A DNA stretch of 13,236 bases, taken from Lonsdalea britannica. GTDB lineage: Bacteria; Pseudomonadota; Gammaproteobacteria; Enterobacterales; Enterobacteriaceae. Positions within the stretch are counted from its first letter, which is position 1; each line of letters begins with the position of its first letter. A model generated the notes under the pieces. It made no database searches. It saw only the letters and a list, made by a program, of their open reading frames with translations, and was not told the origin of the DNA. The stretch spans positions 1-13,236 of the forward strand of contig NZ_CAMKXG010000080.1 in NCBI RefSeq assembly GCF_946477055.1. The letters run 5' to 3'. A program made the translations under genes and the position numbers. This document shows positions 8,165 through 13,236 of this stretch, one piece after another.

Positions 8165-9555
8165 CTAATTTCTGTCGTAAGGTACTGAACCGTGAGAACG
8201 AGTCCGGCGCTTCCTCAGCACCGCGCGAGTCCATGACGGTCATTCCGCGTGACCAACATACTATTTCACGCAGTGACATTAGCGATAATGCCCTGAAAGT
8301 ACTTTACCGCCTGAACAAGTCAGGCTATGAGGCTTATCTGGTCGGCGGCGGCGTACGTGATTTGCTGCTAGGCAAAAAGCCCAAAGATTTTGATATCACC
8401 ACCAACGCCACGCCGGAACAGGTACGCAAGCTCTTCCGCAACTGCCGTCTGGTAGGGCGCCGGTTCCGTCTGGCGCACGTCATGTTCGGTCCTGAAGTGA
8501 TTGAAGTCGCCACATTCCGCGGCCATCACGAACAGCATCAGGAACAGCTGCTGAAAAATACGTCCCAACAGGGGCAGAACGGCATGCTGCTACGCGACAA
8601 CATTTTCGGCTCGGTGGAAGAAGACGCCCAACGCCGCGACTTCTCCATCAACAGCCTCTATTACAGCAGCGCCGACTTCACCGTTCGCGACTACACCAAT
8701 GGGCTTAGCGACCTGAATCAGCGAATCATTCGCCTGATCGGCGAGCCGGAAAAACGCTACCGCGAAGACCCGGTGCGGATGCTGCGCGCGGTGCGTTTCG
8801 CCGCCAAACTGGACATGACGATCAGCCCCGAATCCGCCGAACCGATCCCGCGTCTGGCCTCGCTGCTGCACGATATCCCGCCAGCGCGCCTGTTCGAAGA
8901 GTCGCTGAAGCTGCTGCAGGCAGGCTATGGTCACCCCACCTATGAGCTGCTGTGTGAATACCAGCTGTTCCAGCCGCTGTTCCCGCTGATTAGCCGTAAT
9001 TTCACCGACACGGGCGACACCGCGATGGAGCGGATGATCGTGCAGGTGCTGAAGAATACCGACCAGCGTATTCAGAACAACATGCGCGTTAACCCGGCCT
9101 TCCTGTTCGCCGCCATGCTGTGGTATCCGCTGATCGAGCATGCCCAGAAGCTGGCGCAGGAAAGCGGTCTGGCCTATTTCGAAGCCTTTGCGCTGGCGAT
9201 GAACGACGTGCTCGACGAGCAATGCCGGTCGCTGTCCATTCCGAAGCGGATTACTTCGCTGATCCGCGATATCTGGCAGTTGCAGCTGCGTCTGTCTCGT
9301 CGTCAGGGCAAACGCGCCTTCAAGCTGATGGAGCATCCCAAGTTCCGTGCGGCTTACGATTTGCTGTGCCTGCGCGCCGAGATCGAACATCAGCCGGAAC
9401 TGCAGCGTTTGGCGCAGTGGTGGGGCGAATTCCAGGTGGCCGCGCCGCCGCGACAGCAGGTATTACTAAGCTCGCTGGATGACGGCCCGACGCCGCACCG
9501 CCGCTCTCGCCGTCCGCGTAAGCGCCCCGCCGCGCCGCGCCGAGGTCAGCAATAA
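8149..9555 (+). CDS. pcnB: Poly(A) polymerase I, initiated at a rare ATC codon
   Basis: PcnB adds 3' poly(A) tails that speed RNA decay, including that of the plasmid ColE1 antisense RNA I. From ATC 8149 it is 468 aa (E. coli 465). The N-terminus [12 protein letters not shown] is the E. coli one, yet the 28 codons before the first ATG (8233) hold no ATG, GTG or TTG, and the frame is closed by TAG at 8095. Visible: GGGVRD (66-71), catalytic Asp80 and Asp82 in KDFDITT, the third carboxylate Asp164 in RRDFSIN, the [12 protein letters not shown] block, and a basic Arg/Pro/Lys tail. These are class II nucleotidyltransferase features; the intact long form and tail separate it from CCA-adding enzyme. 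Its stop overlaps the folK ATG by one base. Product is certain, exact start probable. Confidence 0.93.
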   Translation: MFTRVANFCRKVLNRENESGASSAPRESMTVIPRDQHTISRSDISDNALKVLYRLNKSGYEAYLVGGGVRDLLLGKKPKDFDITTNATPEQVRKLFRNCRLVGRRFRLAHVMFGPEVIEVATFRGHHEQHQEQLLKNTSQQGQNGMLLRDNIFGSVEEDAQRRDFSINSLYYSSADFTVRDYTNGLSDLNQRIIRLIGEPEKRYREDPVRMLRAVRFAAKLDMTISPESAEPIPRLASLLHDIPPARLFEESLKLLQAGYGHPTYELLCEYQLFQPLFPLISRNFTDTGDTAMERMIVQVLKNTDQRIQNNMRVNPAFLFAAMLWYPLIEHAQKLAQESGLAYFEAFALAMNDVLDEQCRSLSIPKRITSLIRDIWQLQLRLSRRQGKRAFKLMEHPKFRAAYDLLCLRAEIEHQPELQRLAQWWGEFQVAAPPRQQVLLSSLDDGPTPHRRSRRPRKRPAAPRRGQQ

Positions 9556-10049
9556 TGACGCGCGTGTATCTGGCGCTCGGCAGCAATTTGTCGCAGCCGT
9601 TACAACAGGTACATGCCGCTCTGGCGGCGCTGGATGCGCTTCCTCTCACCCGGCTGGTGCGCTGCTCGCCCTTCTATCGCAGCCGCCCGCTGGGCCCGCA
9701 AGACCAACCGGATTACCTCAACGCAGTGGCTGAGCTTCATACTGAGCTTGAGCCGGAAGCGTTGCTGGATCAGACGCAACGCATCGAGCAGGAACAAGGA
9801 CGCGTCCGTAAGGCGCATCGCTGGGGTCCACGCACGCTGGATCTGGACATCCTGCTGTTCGGTGATGAAGTGATTAACACCGACCGCCTCACCGTTCCCC
9901 ACTACGATATGAAAAACCGCGAATTCATGCTTTACCCGCTAGCCGACATTGCCCCGGCGCTGATTTTCCCCGACGGGGAAGCGCTGGTCGATCGGCTGAC
10001 GCGTGTACCGTCCAACGGGCTTACCCTCTGGGATCTCGCGGCGCGATAA
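9555..10049 (+). CDS. folK: 6-hydroxymethyl-7,8-dihydropterin pyrophosphokinase (HPPK)
   Basis: FolK transfers pyrophosphate from ATP to 6-hydroxymethyl-7,8-dihydropterin, the step before dihydropteroate synthase in folate synthesis. The 164-aa length is typical of the family. It opens with the conserved VYLALGSNL (4-12) and carries the signature GPRTLDLDIL (91-100), with Asp96 and Asp98 as the magnesium ligands (Asp95/Asp97 in E. coli), followed by PHYDM (115-119). The start ATG overlaps the pcnB stop (TAATG), and AGG inside the pcnB end lies about 8 nt upstream, so translation is probably coupled to pcnB. Unlike E. coli K-12, the next gene is panB only 75 nt on, without a fimbrial cluster between. 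Confidence 0.97.
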   Translation: MTRVYLALGSNLSQPLQQVHAALAALDALPLTRLVRCSPFYRSRPLGPQDQPDYLNAVAELHTELEPEALLDQTQRIEQEQGRVRKAHRWGPRTLDLDILLFGDEVINTDRLTVPHYDMKNREFMLYPLADIAPALIFPDGEALVDRLTRVPSNGLTLWDLAAR

Positions 10050-10124
10050 TCGCCGCCGCCTTGCCATTTCCAGTAGAATTTCACCGCCCTTTTCGCATCC
10101 TCATTTTTATTCAGGAAGGCAGCC

Positions 10125-10919
10125 ATGAAACCAACGACCCTCACCCATCTGCGCCAGTGGAAACAGGCCCGCAAAAAGTTCGCCACCATCACGGCCTACG
10201 ACGCCAGCTTTGCCCGTCAGTTCTACGAACAAGGGATCAAAGTCATGCTGGTGGGCGACTCTCTGGGCATGACCGTGCAAGGAAACGACTCCACGATCCC
10301 CGTGACGCTTGAAGATATGGTCTATCATACCCGTTGTGTCCGACGCGGCGCGCCGCTGTGTCTGCTGCTCTCCGACATTCCGTTTATGGGCTGCGCCACG
10401 CCGGAGCAGGCCTGTCAGCAAGCCGCCGAATTGATGCGCGCAGGCGCTAACATGGTGAAAATCGAGGGCGGCAGCTGGCTGGCGCCTACGGTACAGATGC
10501 TGACGGATCGCGCCGTCCCCGTGTGTGGTCACCTGGGGCTGACGCCGCAGTCGGTCAATATCTTCGGCGGCTATAAGGTTCAAGGACGCGGAGAAACCGC
10601 CGCAGAACGTCTGCTGGAAGACGCGATTGCATTGGAGCGAGCCGGTGCTCAGATGATGGTGCTGGAGTGCGTACCGGTCGAGCTGGCCCAACGCATCACC
10701 GAAGCGCTGACGATCCCGGTGATCGGCATCGGCGCGGGCAACGTGACGGACGGACAAATTCTGGTGATGCACGACGCGCTGGGTATCAGCGGCGAGCAGA
10801 CGCCGAGCTTTGCCAAAAACTTTTTGGCCCTGGCGGACGATATCCCCTCGGCCATTCGCCTTTACGTGCAGGAAGTAGAGCAGGGACTGTACCCTGACGA
10901 CCAGCACGCCTTTCACTAA
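10125..10919 (+). CDS. panB: 3-methyl-2-oxobutanoate hydroxymethyltransferase (ketopantoate hydroxymethyltransferase)
   Basis: PanB transfers a one-carbon unit from 5,10-methylenetetrahydrofolate to 2-oxoisovalerate, giving ketopantoate, the first committed step to pantothenate and coenzyme A. The 264-aa length equals that of E. coli. The magnesium ligands Asp45 (VGDSLGM), Asp84 (SDIPFMG) and Glu114 (VKIEGG) and the catalytic base Glu181 (LECVPVELA) are present, along with [10 protein letters not shown] and the C-terminal GIGAG-TDGQILV block. AGGAAGG sits 7 nt before the ATG. The 75-nt gap after folK has a TAGAAT hexamer (10074-10079) that could be a -10, but no good -35 was seen, so a private promoter is only possible. 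It heads the panBCD cluster. Confidence 0.97.
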   Translation: MKPTTLTHLRQWKQARKKFATITAYDASFARQFYEQGIKVMLVGDSLGMTVQGNDSTIPVTLEDMVYHTRCVRRGAPLCLLLSDIPFMGCATPEQACQQAAELMRAGANMVKIEGGSWLAPTVQMLTDRAVPVCGHLGLTPQSVNIFGGYKVQGRGETAAERLLEDAIALERAGAQMMVLECVPVELAQRITEALTIPVIGIGAGNVTDGQILVMHDALGISGEQTPSFAKNFLALADDIPSAIRLYVQEVEQGLYPDDQHAFH

Positions 10920-10934
10920 CGCAGGAGAAGCGGA

Positions 10935-11789
10935 GTGTTAATTATCGAAACGCCCCTTTTGCTACGGCGCGAAGTCCGGCGCTGGCAGCAAGAAGGGAAA
11001 AGAGTGGCGCTGGTTCCCACGATGGGGAATCTGCATGACGGCCATATGGAGCTGGTTGACGCCGCCAAGGCGAGCGCCGATGTCGTCATCGTCAGCATTT
11101 TCGTCAACCCGATGCAGTTTGAGCGCGCGGACGATCTGAATCGCTACCCGCGTACGCTGCAAGAAGACTGCGAGCGCCTGACCCAACGCGGGGCCGATCT
11201 GGTGTTCGCTCCGGCAGCGCAGGATATCTACCCCGCCGGGCTCGATCGGCAGACGTTTGTCGAAGTCCCCGGTCTGTCGCAGATGCTGGAGGGCGCCAGC
11301 CGTCCCGGCCATTTCCGCGGCGTCGCCACGGTGGTCAGCAAACTGTTCAATCTGGTACAGCCGGATGTCGCCTGCTTCGGCGAAAAAGATTATCAGCAGT
11401 TGGCGCTCATTCGTCAGATGGTGGCGGATATGGGCTACGACATCAGTATCGTCGGTGTACCGATTGTCCGCGCTCAGGACGGGCTGGCGCTCAGCTCCCG
11501 CAACGGTTACCTCACGCCCGAAGAGCGCAAGATCGCGCCTCAGCTGCCGCGCATTATGCACGCCATCGCGGAAGAGCTGGCGACCGGCAACCGGCAGATT
11601 GACGAAATTCTGGGCCGGGCGGACGAAGCGCTGCGCAACGCGGGCTTTACGCCGGATGAACTGTTTATCCGCGACGCGGACTCGCTGCATCCTCTGACGA
11701 CTGAAAGCGCCCGCGGCGTGATTTTGATGGCCGCCTGGCTCGGAAAAGCGCGGCTTATCGATAACCTGCAGGTTGATCTCACTGCATAA
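10935..11789 (+). CDS. panC: Pantothenate synthetase (pantoate-beta-alanine ligase)
   Basis: PanC joins D-pantoate and beta-alanine through a pantoyl-adenylate made from ATP. The protein is 284 aa, as in E. coli. It has the cytidylyltransferase-like Rossmann fold motifs: [10 protein letters not shown] with His34 and His37 (HIGH-like), [10 protein letters not shown] (53-62), SRPGHFRGV (122-130), FGEKDYQQL (148-156) and the KMSKS-like LSSRN (186-190). The start is GTG at 10935, chosen because the sequence from here is the family N-terminus ([10 protein letters not shown]) and AGGAG lies 7 nt upstream; no nearby ATG gives the full domain. It follows panB after 15 nt and precedes panD by 20 nt, an operon arrangement. 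Confidence 0.97.
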   Translation: MLIIETPLLLRREVRRWQQEGKRVALVPTMGNLHDGHMELVDAAKASADVVIVSIFVNPMQFERADDLNRYPRTLQEDCERLTQRGADLVFAPAAQDIYPAGLDRQTFVEVPGLSQMLEGASRPGHFRGVATVVSKLFNLVQPDVACFGEKDYQQLALIRQMVADMGYDISIVGVPIVRAQDGLALSSRNGYLTPEERKIAPQLPRIMHAIAEELATGNRQIDEILGRADEALRNAGFTPDELFIRDADSLHPLTTESARGVILMAAWLGKARLIDNLQVDLTA

Positions 11790-11809
11790 TTAACACCAGG
11801 TATTCGCTA

Positions 11810-12190
11810 ATGATAAGAACCATGCTGCAAGGCAAACTGCACCGGGTCAAAGTGACTCAGGCCGACTTACACTACGAAGGCTCTTGCGCCATCGACCTCG
11901 ACTTCATGGAAGCCGCGGGCATTTTGGAATATGAAGCCATCGATCTTTACAACGTGGACAACGGTCAGCGTTTTTCCACCTACGCTATCGCCGCCGAGCG
12001 CGGATCGCGCATTATCTCCGTGAACGGCGCGGCCGCGCGCTGCGCCTGCGTCGGCGACCGCATGATCATCTGCTCCTACGTGCAGATGTCAGACGAACAG
12101 GCCCGCACTCATCACCCGAAAGTCGCCTATTTCAACGACAACAACGAACTTCAGCGTACGGCGAAAGCCATTCCGGTACAGTTAGCCTGA
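11810..12190 (+). CDS. panD: Aspartate 1-decarboxylase proenzyme
   Basis: PanD makes beta-alanine from L-aspartate for PanC. It is a pyruvoyl enzyme made as an inactive 126-aa chain that cleaves itself between Gly24 and Ser25; the HYEGSCA site (21-27) is intact, and Ser25 becomes the pyruvoyl group of the alpha chain. Lys9, Arg54, Thr57 and Tyr58, known active-site and processing residues, are present. In enterobacteria cleavage needs the partner PanM/PanZ, which is not in this window. The gene follows panC by 20 nt. The Shine-Dalgarno sequence is weak (CCAGG about 11 nt upstream). A second in-frame ATG lies at 11822, but the [10 protein letters not shown] start matches the family. Length is typical. 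Confidence 0.97.
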   Translation: MIRTMLQGKLHRVKVTQADLHYEGSCAIDLDFMEAAGILEYEAIDLYNVDNGQRFSTYAIAAERGSRIISVNGAAARCACVGDRMIICSYVQMSDEQARTHHPKVAYFNDNNELQRTAKAIPVQLA

Positions 12191-12196
12191 TCCCCC

Positions 12197-12222
12197 ACGG
12201 CGTCGTGTCTGCGGCGCCGTTT
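12197..12222 (+). terminator. Probable terminator after panD
   Basis: A 9-bp stem (12197-12205 with 12212-12220, one G-U pair) closes a 6-nt loop seven nt after the panD stop and is followed by TTTCCTC. The T run is short, so termination may be incomplete. On the minus strand no T run follows, so it does not clearly serve the convergent deacetylase gene. Confidence 0.55.
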
Positions 12223-12244
12223 CCTCGTCCCAATCGTCCGTCCG

Positions 12245-13236
12245 CTAGTTGGCCAGCCGCGCCGCCATCGTCTCAATCGAGTCCGTGCGCAATATGAACA
12301 GTCTTTTCAGCGCGAACGGATTGTCCCCCGGCAGTACCTTTCCCTGTTGCGTCGTCAACGCCATATGAAAGCCCGCGTCCTTCGCCGCCTGAACCGCCGT
12401 CGGCGAGTAGCCGCCGAACGGATAGGACAAATACCACACCTGCGCGTTAAACGGCGACAGCGCACGCCGCGTATGCTCGAAATCCAGTTCGATATTACGC
12501 AGCGTGCGACTGAGCAAGACGGGACGATGCGCAGGGCCGAGGCGATGCAGGAAATGGGTATGTGACTGTAGGTCGAACACATCGGCGATCTGCTGCAGCT
12601 CCTCGATACTCATAAACTGAAGCGAGTTCGGGTCCCACGGCTGCGGATGGCGCTTGATGCGCGAAGTGATGATGAAGGCGGTGGCGTGAAAGCCATACTG
12701 CTTAAGCAGCGGATAGGCATAGCGACACACGGACTTCAGCCCATCGTCAAACGTCAGCACGACCGCCCTGCCCGGCAGATTGATGCGGTTATGCAGATAA
12801 TCTTCCAGCTGATACAGAGAAAGCGTCGTGTAACCCGCGTCTTTCAGGTAGGCCATCTGACGGTTGAACGCGTCGTCAGACGTCGTCGTCGACGTATGCA
12901 GAAACCGCGTATTTTCGGCGTCGGTCAGGAGATAGTGATAAGTCAGCACCGGAATGCCATTGTCCTGTTCGCTGTCCTGCGCTCTGACAAACGCAGGGCG
13001 GTCGCCCAGGGAAATTTCGTACCAGAGATGATTGAACCGGTCGTGCCGTTGTCCAGCGATAGGATAGCGCAGGTTGCCCGCCATCACGCCCATCGTCGGG
13101 CTGTCGTCATCCGGCGCCGTGTAGAGCGTCACCGCCCTCGGTGTGATGAGATTACGTCGGGGACAAGGCGTCAGCGGACTTTCTTGTGCCGAAGGGCCGT
13201 CGGCCGGTGCGCCGAGCGCATGTTTATCAATGAATC
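12245..13236 (-). CDS. Polysaccharide deacetylase (YadE-like, NodB/CE4 domain), 5' end outside window
   Basis: The frame ends at TAG 12245-12247 and stays open to the right edge, so the N-terminus, including any signal peptide, is missing; 329 codons are visible. An in-frame GTG at 13130-13132 is probably not the start because coding continues upstream of it. The first visible part (to about 12983) contains a small SH3-like beta domain (about 12995-13130, LYTAP to PAFVR). Then comes a NodB-type carbohydrate esterase 4 domain, with IPVLTYHYL at its entry, TFDDG (12740-12754), HTHFLH (12545-12562) and YPFGGYS, the metal and catalytic motifs. The motif style resembles PgaB/IcaB and E. coli YadE, which sits beside panD in E. 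coli. Such enzymes remove acetyl groups from surface glycans outside the cytoplasm; the substrate here is unknown. It converges on panD. Confidence 0.9.
   Translation of the reverse strand, partial: FIDKHALGAPADGPSAQESPLTPCPRRNLITPRAVTLYTAPDDDSPTMGVMAGNLRYPIAGQRHDRFNHLWYEISLGDRPAFVRAQDSEQDNGIPVLTYHYLLTDAENTRFLHTSTTTSDDAFNRQMAYLKDAGYTTLSLYQLEDYLHNRINLPGRAVVLTFDDGLKSVCRYAYPLLKQYGFHATAFIITSRIKRHPQPWDPNSLQFMSIEELQQIADVFDLQSHTHFLHRLGPAHRPVLLSRTLRNIELDFEHTRRALSPFNAQVWYLSYPFGGYSPTAVQAAKDAGFHMALTTQQGKVLPGDNPFALKRLFILRTDSIETMAARLAN

Noticed and set aside
8590..9390. 266-codon minus-strand reading frame opposite pcnB
   Set aside because: It is Gln/Arg/His-rich with no ribosome binding site or domain, a shadow of the pcnB codon pattern.
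10045..10079. GATAAT and TAGAAT hexamers as a panB promoter
   Set aside because: Neither has a convincing -35 hexamer at 16-18 nt, so no promoter feature was called.
10107..10916. 269-codon minus-strand reading frame opposite panB
   Set aside because: It lies wholly within panB on the other strand and resembles no known family. Complete catalytic motifs support panB instead.

Overview
The window is a stretch of core chromosome from a GC-rich gammaproteobacterium of the order Enterobacterales. The proteins are close, nearly full-length matches to the Escherichia coli families, and DksA is almost residue-for-residue the E. coli protein. The gene order follows the E. coli segment mrcB-hrpB-thpR-sfsA-dksA-gluQRS-pcnB-folK-panB-panC-panD-yadE. 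The genus cannot be fixed by reading alone. The GC richness and the lack of the E. coli yad fimbrial block and of yadD would fit a member of the Pectobacteriaceae such as Dickeya, Brenneria or Lonsdalea, but this is an inference.

Layout. Positions 35-62 hold an intrinsic terminator. It serves mrcB (97-2583, minus), which encodes the bifunctional peptidoglycan synthase PBP1b. Upstream on the same strand is hrpB (2685-5129, minus), a DEAH-box helicase. A short divergent region (5130-5203) separates these from a long plus-strand block: thpR (RNA 2',3'-cyclic phosphodiesterase), sfsA, dksA (ppGpp cofactor of RNA polymerase), a strong terminator, gluQRS (tRNA-Asp queuosine modification), pcnB (poly(A) polymerase I), folK (folate synthesis), then panB-panC-panD (pantothenate and beta-alanine synthesis). 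A hairpin follows panD. A convergent minus-strand gene for an exported-type polysaccharide deacetylase (YadE-like) runs off the right edge.

Themes. Several neighbours act on RNA or its synthesis (HrpB by family, ThpR, DksA, GluQRS, PcnB). The right half feeds cofactors: FolK makes the folate precursor, PanB uses a folate one-carbon donor to make ketopantoate, PanC joins pantoate to beta-alanine, and PanD supplies beta-alanine. One-nucleotide overlap (pcnB-folK) and short gaps (thpR-sfsA, panB-panC, panC-panD) suggest co-transcription.

Most interesting sequence signals. The pcnB reading frame continues 28 codons upstream of its first ATG, encodes the conserved N-terminus there, and contains no ATG, GTG or TTG, so translation very probably starts at a rare AUC (or the adjacent AUU). 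A 24-codon small ORF with a good ribosome binding site overlaps that start. The sfsA-dksA gap holds an inverted repeat followed by six T. I see no mobile element, CRISPR array, tRNA, rRNA, prophage or defence system. The region is conserved housekeeping DNA.
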